Assembly (NCBI RefSeq): GCF_036173125.1
Contig: NZ_CP108054.1
Location: 3,162,001 to 3,226,000 of the forward strand
Origin: Streptomyces sp. NBC_00286
Lineage (GTDB): Bacteria; Actinomycetota; Actinomycetes; Streptomycetales; Streptomycetaceae
Length of the DNA stretch: 64,000 bases
Direction: 5' to 3'
Shown here: positions 8,594-17,447 of the stretch, piece after piece
Numbering within the stretch: the stretch's first letter is position 1
How the letters are laid out: the number at the start of each line of letters is the position of its first letter
Notes under the pieces: generated by a model
Told to the model about the DNA's origin: nothing
What the model saw: only the letters and a program-made list of their open reading frames with translations
Database searches by the model: none
Position numbers and translations under genes: made by a program

Positions 8594-9211
8594 ATGGGAT
8601 TCTTCGATGATCTGGTCTTGCCGGAGGAGCCGGTCGCTGAGCGGGCCGTGTTGGTCCGGCTGGGACCGCCGGGGGAAGACGACGGGAAGTACGAGCCGCC
8701 CGTCGACAGGTTTGCGCCGGTGCTGCTGTCGCAGCTCGGGGTGGCCGGGGCCGGTCCGGACACGCGGGTGCTGCTGACGGGGTGGTCGCTGTGGCCGCGT
8801 ACGGCCACCTTGCATCTGTCGGTCTTCCGCAAGACCCGCTGGCAGAGCCAGGACTCGCGTCGGCAGTCCGGGCTGCGGGTCGGCCTGCTGTTCTCCGACG
8901 GCCGCCGGGTGACCTCGTTGGACGGCACGGTGCAGCGGGGGGTGCAGTACACGACGCCCTCGGGGCGGGTGGCCGAGGCGTCGACGCGGCAGGCGGTCGG
9001 GCTGATTCCGCTGGATCCGCGGCTGCACCAGTCACGCGGGGCCCGCTGGTCCCTCTTCAAAACCGACGTCGACCTGTATCTGGCGGAACTCCCACCGCCC
9101 GGTGAGGCCCAGTTGGTCGTCGAGTGGCCGGACGAGGGCATATCCGAGACGCGCACCCCGATCGACGTGGCGGCACTGCATGCCGCGTCGGCACGGTCAC
9201 TCGAGGTCTGA
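8594..9211 (+). CDS. Conserved hypothetical protein
   Basis: A 205-residue soluble protein with no signal peptide. It opens MGFFDDLVLPEEP and has a beta-rich body (GWSLWPRTATLHLSVFRK, LRVGLLFSDGRRVTSLDG, VQYTTPSGRV), ending in a strand and helix (AQLVVEWPDEGISETRTPID). This architecture is common in Streptomyces proteins without a known role. ATG 8594 lies about 7 nt after a CACGAT -10-like box, so a leaderless transcript is likely. It sits alone between the two-component pair and the ankyrin gene. Confidence 0.75.
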   Translation: MGFFDDLVLPEEPVAERAVLVRLGPPGEDDGKYEPPVDRFAPVLLSQLGVAGAGPDTRVLLTGWSLWPRTATLHLSVFRKTRWQSQDSRRQSGLRVGLLFSDGRRVTSLDGTVQRGVQYTTPSGRVAEASTRQAVGLIPLDPRLHQSRGARWSLFKTDVDLYLAELPPPGEAQLVVEWPDEGISETRTPIDVAALHAASARSLEV

Positions 9212-9268
9212 CCGGGGATCGGGCCACCCGATCCGTCGGAGCAGCCCAGTTCCTTCGCGGTCCTGGGG

Positions 9269-10357
9269 ATGAGCGGGCCGCCCGACTTTCTGGCGCCGCC
9301 GCTGTCCCGGCGCCAGCGCGAGATGCTGCGCCGTCAGGAGGAAGAGCGCCTGCGCTACGTGCCGCGGGCCGACTGGGAGCACATCGGTTACCGCGACTGG
9401 GGAGACGCGGCGCTGATCAGGGCCCGGCTCGACGGGGGTGCGCCACCCGACGCCGTCATCAGATGGCCCGGCACCACCCCACTGCACCTGGCGGCGGAAC
9501 AAGGATCGGCGGAGGCGGTGGCCGCGCTCCTGTCGCACCACGCGGAGCCCGACGCGCGCGACGAAGAGGAGCACACACCGCTGTGGTACGCCGCCTGTAA
9601 CGCGGACGAGGGCAGCGTCCGCGCGCTGATCGACGCCGGGGCCGATGTGTGGACGCCACAGACAGGGCCCTGGTCACCGGGCCGGCTGCTGCTGACCACG
9701 CCGCTCGCGCCGCTCGTCGCCGGCCTGCCGGGGGCAGTGGAGCTGCCCGCCGAGGAGGCCGCCGCCTTCCGGGCGGCGGACGCGCTCATAGCGGCCTTCG
9801 GCGACCAGGAAATGTGGACGGAAGGGCTTGGCATCGCCTTCGTGCGAGGGCTGAGCGAGGACGAGGTGATCCGACGGCTGGGCGCCGATCCCGCGCAGTG
9901 CCCGAGAGCAGAGCTCGAGGACGCGCCCTTCGACCTGAACGAGTACGACGAGTCCCTCCGCTATGTGGGCGTGACAAGCGTGCCCGGCGACCCCGGCGGC
10001 TGCGTGATCACACAGGAGGGTTACACGCCGAGCGACGACGCCGTGCTGCGGGCGATCACGGCGGACACCAGCGCGTACGGCATCTGCTTCAACGCCAAGG
10101 GCGGGACGTTCGGCACCCTGGCCCGCGACGGAGAGGTCGTCGAGAGCGAGGAGATCGGCCTCCCGCCGTACGAGCCGGATCCACCCGCCCACTGGCACTT
10201 CCGCTTCTGGCAGCGCAAGCACCCCTTCCCCCACGACGCCGACACCTTCGCCTATGCCTGCGCCGCGGCCGGCCTGCGGATCAGCGACGGCCGGAAAGCG
10301 GCAGACCGCCGCGCCCCACGCCGCTGGGTGCCACTGCCTGCGGGGCTTCAGCGCTGA
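9269..10357 (+). CDS. Ankyrin-repeat protein
   Basis: A 362-residue cytoplasmic protein. Residues about 40-125 form two or three ankyrin repeats ([59 protein letters not shown]), a protein-protein interaction module. The C-terminal 200 residues carry no repeat and are unique to a Streptomyces subgroup; they contain [15 protein letters not shown] and a Trp-rich [13 protein letters not shown]. The partner is unknown. The gene begins 58 bp after the preceding hypothetical gene on the same strand, so the two may be co-transcribed. Confidence 0.85.
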   Translation: MSGPPDFLAPPLSRRQREMLRRQEEERLRYVPRADWEHIGYRDWGDAALIRARLDGGAPPDAVIRWPGTTPLHLAAEQGSAEAVAALLSHHAEPDARDEEEHTPLWYAACNADEGSVRALIDAGADVWTPQTGPWSPGRLLLTTPLAPLVAGLPGAVELPAEEAAAFRAADALIAAFGDQEMWTEGLGIAFVRGLSEDEVIRRLGADPAQCPRAELEDAPFDLNEYDESLRYVGVTSVPGDPGGCVITQEGYTPSDDAVLRAITADTSAYGICFNAKGGTFGTLARDGEVVESEEIGLPPYEPDPPAHWHFRFWQRKHPFPHDADTFAYACAAAGLRISDGRKAADRRAPRRWVPLPAGLQR

Positions 10358-10446
10358 GTGACTTCCTTCAGTCGTTGCTCACGCTCGCGTCGGAATCCGT
10401 CGCGCCGCCACGACGACGTGACGCCCAGACAGTTCCCGCACCTCTC

Positions 10447-10527
10447 TTGACACTCATGCCGCACAGGAGGCAGCTTTTTATCGATACAAACTTACCCAGC
10501 GCCCACCATCCCCCCGGGAGTACCCCC
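10447..10527 (+). promoter_or_regulatory. Promoter region with a LacI-like half-palindrome before the arabinofuranosidase
   Basis: A TTGACA -35-like hexamer at 10447-10452 is followed by an AT-rich stretch containing the palindrome TATCGATA (10479-10486) with a central CG, as in LacI-family operators. GGGAG lies 7 nt before the GTG start at 10528. That the LacI regulator two genes downstream binds here is an inference. Confidence 0.4.
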
Positions 10528-12045
10528 GTGGCCAACGCCACCGCGATCATCAACCTCGACATCGAGGGCCCGAAGATCAACCGTCATGTCTACGGTCACT
10601 TCGCCGAGCACCTCGGCCGCTGTATCTACGGCGGCTTCTGGGTCGGCGAGGACTCGACGATTCCCAACGAGGGCGGTATCCGTCTCGACGTCGTCGAGGC
10701 CCTGCGCGCTCTGAACATCCCCAACCTGCGCTGGCCGGGCGGCTGTTTCGCCGACGAGTACCACTGGAAGGACGGCATCGGCCCGCGGGACCAGCGGCCC
10801 CGCATGGTGAACACGCACTGGGGCAACGTCGAGGAGAACAACCACTTCGGCACCCACGAGTTCATGGCCCTGTGCGAACTGCTCGACGCCGAGCCGTACA
10901 TCAGCGGAAACGTCGGCAGCGGCACCGTGCAGGAGATGAGCGAGTGGGTCGAGTACCTGACCCGTGACGGCGACAGCCCCATGGTGCGGCTGCGCAAGGC
11001 CAACGGCCGCGAGGAGCCGTGGCGCGTGAAGTTCTGGGGTATCGGCAACGAGACCTGGGGCTGCGGCGGCAACATGCGCGCCGAGTACTCCGCGGACCTG
11101 GCCCGGCAGTACGCCACGTACTGCCGCGATCATGGCGACAACAAGCTGTACCGCATCGCCTCGGGCGCGTCCGGCGACGACTACCAGTGGACCCGGACGC
11201 TGATGGAGCAGATCAACTGCTTCGGCTGCGAAGCCACCCCGCGCACCTTCTTCCAGGGAATCTCCGTCCACCACTACACGATGACCGGGTCCTGGGAGGC
11301 GAAGGGCAGCGCCACCGGCTTCGACACGGACGACTACTACCGGACGATGCTCTCCGCCCGGCAGATCGACCGCATCCTCACCGGCCACTCCACCGTCATG
11401 GACATCTACGACCCTGGCCGAAAGGTCGGCCTCGTCCTGGACGAGTGGGGCACCTGGTGGGACGTCGAGCCGGGCACCAACCCGGGCTTCCTGTTCCAGC
11501 AGAACACCATGCGTGACGCGCTCGTGGCGGGCACGCACTTCGACATCTTCCACCGGCATGCCGAGCGCCTGTACATGGCGAACATCGCCCAGACCGTCAA
11601 CGTCCTTCAGGCGATGGTCCTCACCGAAGGCGACGCCCTGGTCCTCACTCCGACCTACCACGTGTTCGAGATGAACAAGGGGCACCAGGACGCCGCTTCG
11701 CTCGGCGTCCATCTGCGTACGGAGGACGCCCGCCGCCCGGTCGGGGACGCCGAGTTGGAGACCCTGTCCGCCTCGGCCAGCGTCAAGGACGGAACGGTAC
11801 TGATCTCGCTGTCCAACCTCGACGCCGAGGAGCCCGCCGAGGTGACGCTCGACCTGCGCGGCCGCTCCGTCGGGGAGGCGACCGCCCGCATCCTGACGGC
11901 CGACCGGCTCCAGGACCACAACACCGCGGAGGCGCCGGAAGCGGTCTGCCCACGCCCGTACGACTCTCTGAAGGTCACCGACGGGGGTCTCACGCTGACG
12001 CTGCCGCCCCACTCGTTCCTCACCGTCCAGGCTCCGCTGGTCTGA
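10528..12045 (+). CDS. GH51 alpha-L-arabinofuranosidase, intracellular
   Basis: A 505-residue glycoside hydrolase that removes terminal alpha-L-arabinofuranosyl groups from arabinan or arabinoxylan fragments. The GH51 signature is complete: [20 protein letters not shown], acid/base Glu175 in [17 protein letters not shown], and nucleophile Glu306 in [13 protein letters not shown]-terminal beta-domain ends the protein. Length matches the family. There is no signal peptide, so it acts on imported oligosaccharides. The start is GTG 10528 with GGGAG upstream; the frame remains open far upstream but that part is shadow sequence of the ankyrin gene. A LacI-family regulator follows and probably controls it. 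Confidence 0.95.
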   Translation: MANATAIINLDIEGPKINRHVYGHFAEHLGRCIYGGFWVGEDSTIPNEGGIRLDVVEALRALNIPNLRWPGGCFADEYHWKDGIGPRDQRPRMVNTHWGNVEENNHFGTHEFMALCELLDAEPYISGNVGSGTVQEMSEWVEYLTRDGDSPMVRLRKANGREEPWRVKFWGIGNETWGCGGNMRAEYSADLARQYATYCRDHGDNKLYRIASGASGDDYQWTRTLMEQINCFGCEATPRTFFQGISVHHYTMTGSWEAKGSATGFDTDDYYRTMLSARQIDRILTGHSTVMDIYDPGRKVGLVLDEWGTWWDVEPGTNPGFLFQQNTMRDALVAGTHFDIFHRHAERLYMANIAQTVNVLQAMVLTEGDALVLTPTYHVFEMNKGHQDAASLGVHLRTEDARRPVGDAELETLSASASVKDGTVLISLSNLDAEEPAEVTLDLRGRSVGEATARILTADRLQDHNTAEAPEAVCPRPYDSLKVTDGGLTLTLPPHSFLTVQAPLV

Positions 12046-12061
12046 CCCCGGCGGCGAGTGA

Positions 12062-12110
12062 CCAGGTCTGCGGTGTAATGGGGCCCGGTGGGGGCGTACC
12101 GCAGACCTGG
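12062..12110. terminator. 13-bp inverted repeat between the GH51 gene and lacI
   Basis: CCAGGTCTGCGGT (12062-12074) pairs perfectly with ACCGCAGACCTGG (12098-12110) over a 23-nt loop. It lies 17 bp after the GH51 stop and ends directly at the probable regulator start. It is most likely a terminator or attenuator; an autoregulatory operator is also possible. Confidence 0.65.
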
Positions 12111-12111
12111 G

Positions 12112-13182
12112 GTGAGCGTGGCAACGATTCAGGACGTGGCGAAGGCGGCCGGAGTCTCGGCGATGACCGTCTCCAACGTCATCAACGACCATCCCAATGT
12201 GCGCAAGGCGACGCGGGACAAGGTCCTCGCCGCGATGGCCCGGCTCGACTACCGCGTCAACGTCGCGGCCCGCAATCTGCGCAAGGGCCGCACCGGCACG
12301 GTCGGTCTGGCCGTCCCAGAGGTGAACAGCCCCTACTACGGTCGCCTGGCCGCCGCCATCATCACCGCCGCCGAGCGGCACAGCCTGCGGGTGTGCATCG
12401 AGCAGACCGGCGCCTCGCGGGAGAACGAACTGGACGCGCTGTCCCTGTCGCGCAACCGGCTCTACGACGGGCTCATCCTCAGCACGGTCGGCATGGGACC
12501 GGCCGATGTCGAACTGCTCAAGGTGGACTACCCGGTGGTCATCCTGGGCGAGCGGATCTTCGGCGGTCCCGTCGACCACGTGGCCATGCCGAACGTCGAC
12601 GCGTCGGAGGCGGCCACCCGCCATCTGATCGAGCGGGGCTGCCGCCGCATCGCGATCGTGAGGGGGCCGGGGGGAGACTCGGGGGAAGGGGAAGAGGAAG
12701 TCGATGTGTCCAGCCTCCGCTTCACGGGCCATCAGCGGGCGCTGCGGAGCGCCGGCCTGCCCGCGGACCCCGGCCTCGTACAGAGCCTGGAGACGCTCAC
12801 GATGCGCGCGGGTGCGCTGTGTGCGCGGGAGATGGTGCGGAGTGGGCTCGACTTCGACGGGGTGTTCTGCGTGACGGACACCGTGGCGATGGGCGTACTG
12901 CGCGGGCTGGCCGACACCGGCGTGCGGGTGCCGGAGCAGGTGAAGGTGATCGGCTTCGACAACGTCCAGGAGAGCGAGTTCCTGATCCCCTCGCTGTCCA
13001 CGATCGATCCGGACCACGACACGATGGCACGACGAGCGGTCGAGCTGCTGGCCGGCCGGATCGAGCAGACGGAGCCCGGGGAGCCGGGGGCGGGCCGCGA
13101 GGAGTTCGTGAGCCACTTCTCCGTGGTGGTACGGGAGTCGACGGGCGGCAACAACCCGACCGAGTGGGAGGATAGAAGGTAG
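12112..13182 (+). CDS. LacI-family transcriptional regulator
   Basis: About 356 residues. The N-terminus is a classic LacI HTH and hinge (ATIQDVAKAAGVSAMTVSNV, INDHPNVRKATRDKVLAAMA, LDYRVNVAARNLRKGRTGTV). A periplasmic-binding-protein-like effector domain follows (VGLAVPEVNSPYYGRLAAAI, YDGLILST, DGVFCVTDTVAMGVLRGL, VIGFDNVQESEF). An acidic insert, GGDSGEGEEEVD, lies in the effector domain. GTG 12112 and GTG 12118 are both possible starts. It probably responds to an arabinose-type sugar and represses the upstream GH51 gene, by position only. Confidence 0.9.
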   Translation: MSVATIQDVAKAAGVSAMTVSNVINDHPNVRKATRDKVLAAMARLDYRVNVAARNLRKGRTGTVGLAVPEVNSPYYGRLAAAIITAAERHSLRVCIEQTGASRENELDALSLSRNRLYDGLILSTVGMGPADVELLKVDYPVVILGERIFGGPVDHVAMPNVDASEAATRHLIERGCRRIAIVRGPGGDSGEGEEEVDVSSLRFTGHQRALRSAGLPADPGLVQSLETLTMRAGALCAREMVRSGLDFDGVFCVTDTVAMGVLRGLADTGVRVPEQVKVIGFDNVQESEFLIPSLSTIDPDHDTMARRAVELLAGRIEQTEPGEPGAGREEFVSHFSVVVRESTGGNNPTEWEDRR

Positions 13183-13192
13183 GATTGGTGGC

Positions 13193-13456
13193 ATGAGTGA
13201 GCCTACCGGGAAGTATTCGATCACCATGCCGCGCGACATCGCCGAAGCCGCCAAGGCCCGCGGCGGGCCCTCTGGCATGTCCGCCTACGTTGCCGCCGCC
13301 GTCGCCCGCCAGATCGAACGCGACAACCTCAACGAACTCATCCAGGTCGCCGAGGCCGAGCACGGACCCATCACGGACGAAGAGGTCCAGGCTCTGCGTG
13401 ACCAGCTCCACCAGGCCCGGCGGCAGCAGACACAAGGTGGGGCGAACGCCGCGTGA
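13193..13456 (+). CDS. Ribbon-helix-helix antitoxin (VapB-like)
   Basis: An 87-residue antitoxin. The N-terminal KYSITMPRDIAEAAKARGG is a ribbon-helix-helix DNA-binding start, followed by MSAYVAAAVARQIERDNL and a flexible acidic C-terminus (EAEHGPITDEEVQALRDQ) that would wrap the toxin. TAGGAT lies 7 nt before the ATG, so the transcript is probably leaderless. The stop overlaps the toxin start (GTGA). Such pairs repress their own promoter, so the 13182-13192 region is the expected operator. Confidence 0.85.
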   Translation: MSEPTGKYSITMPRDIAEAAKARGGPSGMSAYVAAAVARQIERDNLNELIQVAEAEHGPITDEEVQALRDQLHQARRQQTQGGANAA

Positions 13457-13866
13457 CCCGGTCCCCTGCCGTTCCCGGCGGCACCCTTGTCCTCGACAGC
13501 GAAGGCTTGGCCAAGGCCGTGCTACGCGATCGCACAGTCACCGGCTGGCTCGCCCTCGCACGCGCCGACGACCTACGGGTGATCACGTCCGCGGCCACAC
13601 TGGTCGAGGTGATACACCCTCGGATCAACCGGCCGGCCTTGGAATGGACGCTGTCCCGCCTCGTCGTCGAACCGGTCACCGAGCCGATCGCCCGCCACGC
13701 GGCCGCCCTCCTCGCCGACGCCGGACTGCACGGCCACAAGTACGCCATCGACGCAATGCTCAGCGCGACCGCCCTGGCCGCCCCGGGCCCCGTCACGATC
13801 CTCAGCTCCGACCCCGAGGACCTCACCTCCCTGTGCGGCGCACGCGTAACGGTGATCAAGATCTGA
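13453..13866 (+). CDS. PIN-domain toxin (VapC-like ribonuclease)
   Basis: A 137-residue PIN-domain protein. The acidic metal-binding residues are visible: Asp in TLVLDSEGLAKAV, Glu in SAATLVEVIH, Asp in KYAIDAMLSATAL and Asp in ILSSDPEDLTSL. The fold would use Mg2+ or Mn2+ to cleave RNA, typically tRNA or rRNA for this family. It is coupled to the antitoxin by a 4-bp overlap. Unlike the PIN relic at 483-612 it is intact. Its stop lies 19 bp from the convergent end of the arsenic island. Confidence 0.88.
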   Translation: MTRSPAVPGGTLVLDSEGLAKAVLRDRTVTGWLALARADDLRVITSAATLVEVIHPRINRPALEWTLSRLVVEPVTEPIARHAAALLADAGLHGHKYAIDAMLSATALAAPGPVTILSSDPEDLTSLCGARVTVIKI

Positions 13867-13884
13867 CTCTGACGCTAAAGGCGA

Positions 13885-14289
13885 TCAAGGCCGGTCCGTG
13901 ACCTGCTTGGCCAGAGAGCCGGCGTCCGCCTTGACCACGTACACCTCCCAGGGTTCCTGGCCGGGGCCGTGGACCCAGACCTTGTCCTGGAGGGCGTAGC
14001 AGCAGGTGGTGTCGTTCTCCTCGGCGGTGGGCAGGCCCGCCTCGCTCAGGCGGGCGGTGGCGGCGTGGACCGCTTCGGTCGTCTCGACCTCGACGCCGAG
14101 GTGGTCCATGCGGGTCGCCTCGCCCGCCGTTCCTTCGATCAGGACGAGCTTGAGCGGGGGCTCGGCGATGGCGAAGTTGGCGTAGCCGTCGCGGAGTTTG
14201 GCGGGCTCGGTGCCGAAGAGCTTGCTGTAGAAGGCGACGGATTCGGCGAGGTCGGGGACACGGAGGGCGAGCTGTACGCGGGACGTCAT
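13885..14289 (-). CDS. arsI: ArsI/CadI-type VOC dioxygenase
   Basis: A 134-residue vicinal-oxygen-chelate protein. The opening VQLALRVPDLAESVAFYSKL is the VOC fold, and DTTCCYALQDKVWVHGPG holds the vicinal cysteine pair typical of ArsI, the Fe(II)-dependent C-As lyase that demethylates trivalent organoarsenicals. The metal-binding His and Glu are plausible in MDHLGVEVE and EPWEVYVV. The start ATG has GGAGG 6 nt upstream. It follows arsO on the same strand by 28 bp, so the two are co-transcribed. The CadI name (cadmium-inducible) is used for close relatives. Confidence 0.88.
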   Translation of the reverse strand: MTSRVQLALRVPDLAESVAFYSKLFGTEPAKLRDGYANFAIAEPPLKLVLIEGTAGEATRMDHLGVEVETTEAVHAATARLSEAGLPTAEENDTTCCYALQDKVWVHGPGQEPWEVYVVKADAGSLAKQVTDRP

Positions 14290-14317
14290 GACGAACCTCC
14301 TGGCGTGGGCGGGGAGT

Positions 14318-15700
14318 TCAGCAGCCACCGGTGGTTGCGGCCGGGGCGCCGAGGCCGATCTGGAGGGTGGCGGGGGCCGGGGCGCAGCAGCCGCCGCCGG
14401 ACTGTTCGGTGTTCTCCGGCTCGTCGAAGAGGCCCGCGCCACCGCACACTCCGGTCTCGGGGAGGGTGAGTTCGACGCGCTCGGCGGCCTCCTGGTCGCC
14501 GGCGATGGACGCCGCGATGGAGCGGACCTGCTCGTAGCCGGTCATCGCGAGAAACGTGGGGGCACGGCCGTACGACTTCATCCCGACCAGGTAGACGCCC
14601 TGGTCCGGGTGGGAGAGCTCGCGCACCCCGTGTGGGTAGACCGTGCCGCAGGAGTGGACGTTCGGGTCGATCAGCGGGGCGAGGGCGGTCGGGGCCTGGA
14701 GGCGTTCGTCGAGGCCGAGGCGGACCTCGGAGAGGAAGGAGAGGTCGGGGCGGAAGCCGGTCAGGACGATCACCTCGTCGACCGGGTCGAGACGGCGGCC
14801 GTCCTCGGCGACGAGGACGAGCCGGTCGTCCTCCCGCTCCACGGCCTGCGTACGGAATCCCGTGGCCGCGCTCGCGTGGCCGGCCTCCACCGCCGCCTTG
14901 GCGCGCAGGCCGAGGGCGCCGCGAGCGGGGAGTTCGTCGGCCTCGCCGCCGCCGTACGTGCTCGCGCTGAGGCCCCGGCGCAGGATCCACACCGCATGTG
15001 TCCCCGCCTCCTCGCCGGCCAGGTCGGCAAGGAGGGCGAGCGCGGTGAAGGCCGAGGCACCGGAGCCGATGACGGCGGTGCGCTTGCCCGCGTAACGGGT
15101 GCGTACGGATGGGTCGTTGAGGTCCGGGACTCGGTACGAGATGCGGTCGGCGGCCGCCTTCTCGCCGAGGGCGGGCAGGCCGTTCGCGCCGACGGGGCTC
15201 GGGACCGCCCAGGTGCCGGAAGCGTCGATGACGGCGCGGGCGGTGAGCCGCGCCTCGGCGCCGTCGGCGGCCCGGACGTGCACCGTGTACGGCTGCTCGT
15301 CGCGGCCCGCGTCGACGATGCGGTCCCGGCCGGCCCGGGCGACGCCGGTCACCGTGGCGCCGTAACGGACCCTGTCGCCCAGGAGGTCGGCGAGCGGCTG
15401 GAGGTAGCGCTCGGCCCAGTCGCCGCCGGTCGGGTAGGCCGCGGCGTCGGGGCGGACCCAGCCGGTCGGGGCGAGCAGCTTCTCGGCGGCCGGGTCGACG
15501 AGTTCGCCCCAGGTCGAGAAGAGCCGCACGTGCGACCACTCCCGTACGGCACTTGCCGCGGCGGGGCCGGCTTCCAGGACGAGGGGTTCGATGCCGCGCT
15601 CCACGAGGTGGGCGGCGGCGGCCAGGCCGATGGGGCCGGCGCCGATGATCGCGACGGGCAGCTGGTCGGCGCTTGGCGCGTTGCTGGTGGGCGCAGGCAC
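14318..15700 (-). CDS. arsO: ArsO-type flavin monooxygenase
   Basis: A 460-residue FAD/NAD(P)H protein found in Streptomyces arsenic clusters. The N-terminal dinucleotide fold is VAIIGAGPIGLAAAAHLVER, the second is TAVIGSGASAFTALALL, and the signature VIVLTGFRPDLSFL is present. The C-terminus is rich in Cys and Gly (GVCGGAG, SGGGCCAP, and a final GGC), an unusual tail that could bind arsenic. The gene begins the minus-strand arsO-arsI operon, divergent from arsR1, and the intervening region carries repeated ArsR-like sites. Confidence 0.85.
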   Translation of the reverse strand: MPAPTSNAPSADQLPVAIIGAGPIGLAAAAHLVERGIEPLVLEAGPAAASAVREWSHVRLFSTWGELVDPAAEKLLAPTGWVRPDAAAYPTGGDWAERYLQPLADLLGDRVRYGATVTGVARAGRDRIVDAGRDEQPYTVHVRAADGAEARLTARAVIDASGTWAVPSPVGANGLPALGEKAAADRISYRVPDLNDPSVRTRYAGKRTAVIGSGASAFTALALLADLAGEEAGTHAVWILRRGLSASTYGGGEADELPARGALGLRAKAAVEAGHASAATGFRTQAVEREDDRLVLVAEDGRRLDPVDEVIVLTGFRPDLSFLSEVRLGLDERLQAPTALAPLIDPNVHSCGTVYPHGVRELSHPDQGVYLVGMKSYGRAPTFLAMTGYEQVRSIAASIAGDQEAAERVELTLPETGVCGGAGLFDEPENTEQSGGGCCAPAPATLQIGLGAPAATTGGC

Positions 15701-15764
15701 GGGGTTCCCCTATATCGATAGGTGTCAATCTCTTGTGCCCAGCATGGCACCGGGTTCGATGAGC

Positions 15765-15955
15765 GTCAACATAGACAGCCATCGAAGCAGTGCCACCGGA
15801 GGGCCGGATCGAAGCTGCGAGTCCGTCGTGGCTTGTCGCGCCCGCGCGACGGAGCCGCAAATTGACACAGCCCCGCGCCCCTAACGGGGCGCTGCATCGC
15901 ACCGGACTTCGAAAGGGCCAGCTGGGTGCCTGGTTCGACATGTGTCAACATAGAC
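15765..15955. promoter_or_regulatory. Duplicated ArsR-type operator between arsO and arsR1
   Basis: The 12-mer GTCAACATAGAC occurs exactly at 15765-15776, before arsO, and at 15944-15955, just before arsR1. Its ends form a GTC/GAC dyad. A related ATCGATAGGTGTCAA lies at about 15714-15728. One copy in front of each divergent unit is what autoregulation by ArsR1 predicts. A dispersed repeat of the GTGGCTGGTCGCGC family (15815-15892) sits between the two copies. Confidence 0.6.
15815..15892 (+). repeat. Dispersed intergenic repeat, copy in the ars promoter region
   Basis: Contains CGTCGTGGCTTGTCGCGCCC, then GGAGCCGCAAATTGACACAG and CCCCGCGCCCCTAACGGGGC, the last part folding as a hairpin. The same block occurs at 24278-24358 and, inverted, near 53771-53858. 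Confidence 0.75.
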
Positions 15956-15957
15956 GC

Positions 15958-16335
15958 ATGTCGAACGTCAAGGCGCTGCCGCTGCTGGACCCCGTGGTCG
16001 CCGAGGGTGTCGTGCCGTGCTGTCCGCCGCTCACCGAGCGGCCCCTGACGGCCGAGGAAGCCGAGCGGACCGCCGCGATGTTCAAGGCGCTCGGCGACCC
16101 CGTCCGCCTTCGCCTGTTCTCGCTCGTCGCCTCGCACGAGGGTGGCGAGGCGTGCGTATGCGACATCTCTGACGTCGGCGTTTCCCAGCCGACCGTGTCC
16201 CATCACCTGAAGAAGCTCAAGGAAGCCGGACTGCTCACCTCCGAGCGGCGCGGCACCTGGGTGTACTACCGGGTGGAGCCGTCGGTCATGGCCGCGATGG
16301 GGCAGATGCTGACCGCGGCCGCCCCCATGGCCTGA
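15958..16335 (+). CDS. arsR: ArsR-family metalloregulator (arsR1)
   Basis: A 125-residue winged-helix repressor. The core is MFKALGDPVRLRLFSLVASH, the recognition part SQPTVSHHLKKLKEAGLLTS and the wing RRGTWVYYRVEPS. Candidate As(III) ligands are Cys in EACVCDIS together with an N-terminal CCPPL. It would release DNA on binding arsenite and derepress arsO-arsI and itself. The ATG lies only 3 nt after an operator-like repeat. Its end meets the aquaporin gene convergently with 24 bp between stops, where a small CCGC/GCGG hairpin lies. Confidence 0.92.
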   Translation: MSNVKALPLLDPVVAEGVVPCCPPLTERPLTAEEAERTAAMFKALGDPVRLRLFSLVASHEGGEACVCDISDVGVSQPTVSHHLKKLKEAGLLTSERRGTWVYYRVEPSVMAAMGQMLTAAAPMA

Positions 16336-16359
16336 CCCACCCACCCCGCGTTCTGCGGC

Positions 16360-17139
16360 TCATTCAGCCGAGCGTCCGGGCATGAAGATGAGCGCCACCA
16401 GCGCCAGCCCGACCACCGCCCCGACGACCTGCATCGCGACGAACCCCGCGACCGAGCCGGGCGCGATGCCCGCGAACGTGTCGGTGAAGGCGCGGCCTAT
16501 CGTCACGGCCGGGTTGGCGAAGGACGTCGACGAGGTGAACCAGTACGCGGCGCCGATGTAGGAGGCGACGGCCACGGGGGCGTACTGCAGCCGGCCGGCG
16601 CGGGCCAGGCCGAAGATCAGCAGGATCAGGCCGGTCGTGGCGACGACCTCGCCCAGCAGCAGATGGCCCGCCGAGCGGTCGTGCGTGGACCACTTCACCA
16701 GCGGCTCGCCGAACATCGCGTCCGCCAGGATCGCGCCCGCGATCGCGCCAGTGATCTGCGCGGGTACGTACACGGCAACCTCGCGCGGCGTGACGCCGGC
16801 GCCGCCGCGTCGCGCCGTCCACCACTCGGCCAGCGTGACCACCGGGTTGAAGTGTGCGCCGGAGACCGGGCCGAGCAGGAGGATCAGGATGCCGAGGCCG
16901 AAGACGGTGGCCGTGGAGTTGGCCAGGAGTTGGAGGCCGACGTCGTCGGTCAGGTCCGCGGCCTGGATGCCGGAGCCGACCACGATCGCCACCAGCAGCG
17001 CCGTTCCTACGAGTTCGGCGGCCGCCCGGGACACCAAGGGGTTACGGGGCGGGGTGGCACCCGGCGCGGGCGCGACAGAGGCGGCGTCGGCGGCGGGCGT
17101 CGCGGCCTCCGCGTTCGTGGCGGCCTCAGCGGCGGTCAC
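16360..17139 (-). CDS. MIP/aquaporin channel of the arsenic island
   Basis: A 259-residue channel with an Ala-rich cytoplasmic N-terminus of about 35 residues, then six helices. The two pore loops are visible: SGAHFNPVVTLAEWW (NPV in place of NPA) and TSFANPAVTIGRAF. In Sinorhizobium an aquaporin in the ars operon (AqpS) lets arsenite leave the cell down its gradient; I infer the same here because no ArsB or Acr3 pump is encoded in the island. GTG 17139 overlaps the stop of arsR2 in GTGA, so the two are coupled. Arsenite transport itself cannot be read from sequence alone. Confidence 0.88.
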   Translation of the reverse strand: MTAAEAATNAEAATPAADAASVAPAPGATPPRNPLVSRAAAELVGTALLVAIVVGSGIQAADLTDDVGLQLLANSTATVFGLGILILLLGPVSGAHFNPVVTLAEWWTARRGGAGVTPREVAVYVPAQITGAIAGAILADAMFGEPLVKWSTHDRSAGHLLLGEVVATTGLILLIFGLARAGRLQYAPVAVASYIGAAYWFTSSTSFANPAVTIGRAFTDTFAGIAPGSVAGFVAMQVVGAVVGLALVALIFMPGRSAE

Positions 17140-17444
17140 GGGCAGGCCCGCTTGTTCTGAGCGGCGCTGCGCGCGGACTCGGCCAGGTCGGCGAACCGAC
17201 CGGCGAGCTGGGCGATGACGTCGGGCTTGAGCCGGTAGTAGGTGAACCGGCCGCACGGCTCCGTCTCGACGACCCCGGCCTCACGCAGCACTCTCAGGTG
17301 GTTGGAGAGGTTGGTCTGCCGGGCACCGGTCTCCTCCACGAGGTGCGTGGTGCACAGCGTCTCTTTGGCGAGCAGGGTCACGATCCGGAGCCTGAGCGGG
17401 TCGGCCAGCACCCGGATCAGGTCAGTGTCGACTGACGTCATCAT
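17136..17444 (-). CDS. ArsR-family metalloregulator (arsR2)
   Basis: A 102-residue winged-helix repressor, distinct from arsR1. It has LIRVLADPLRLRIVTLLAKE, the metal-site Cys in ETLCTTHLVEE, the recognition segment RQTNLSNHLRVLREAGVVET and the wing PCGRFTYYRLKP with a second Cys. A third Cys lies near the C-terminus (KRACP). It is translated just before the aquaporin and is divergent from arsC, so it probably controls both. Confidence 0.9.
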   Translation of the reverse strand: MMTSVDTDLIRVLADPLRLRIVTLLAKETLCTTHLVEETGARQTNLSNHLRVLREAGVVETEPCGRFTYYRLKPDVIAQLAGRFADLAESARSAAQNKRACP

Positions 17445-17447
17445 GGG

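Noticed and set aside
9649..10527. N-terminal extension of the arabinofuranosidase by almost 300 residues
   Set aside because: The extension is an out-of-frame Arg-rich translation of the ankyrin gene; the GH51 domain begins right after GTG 10528.
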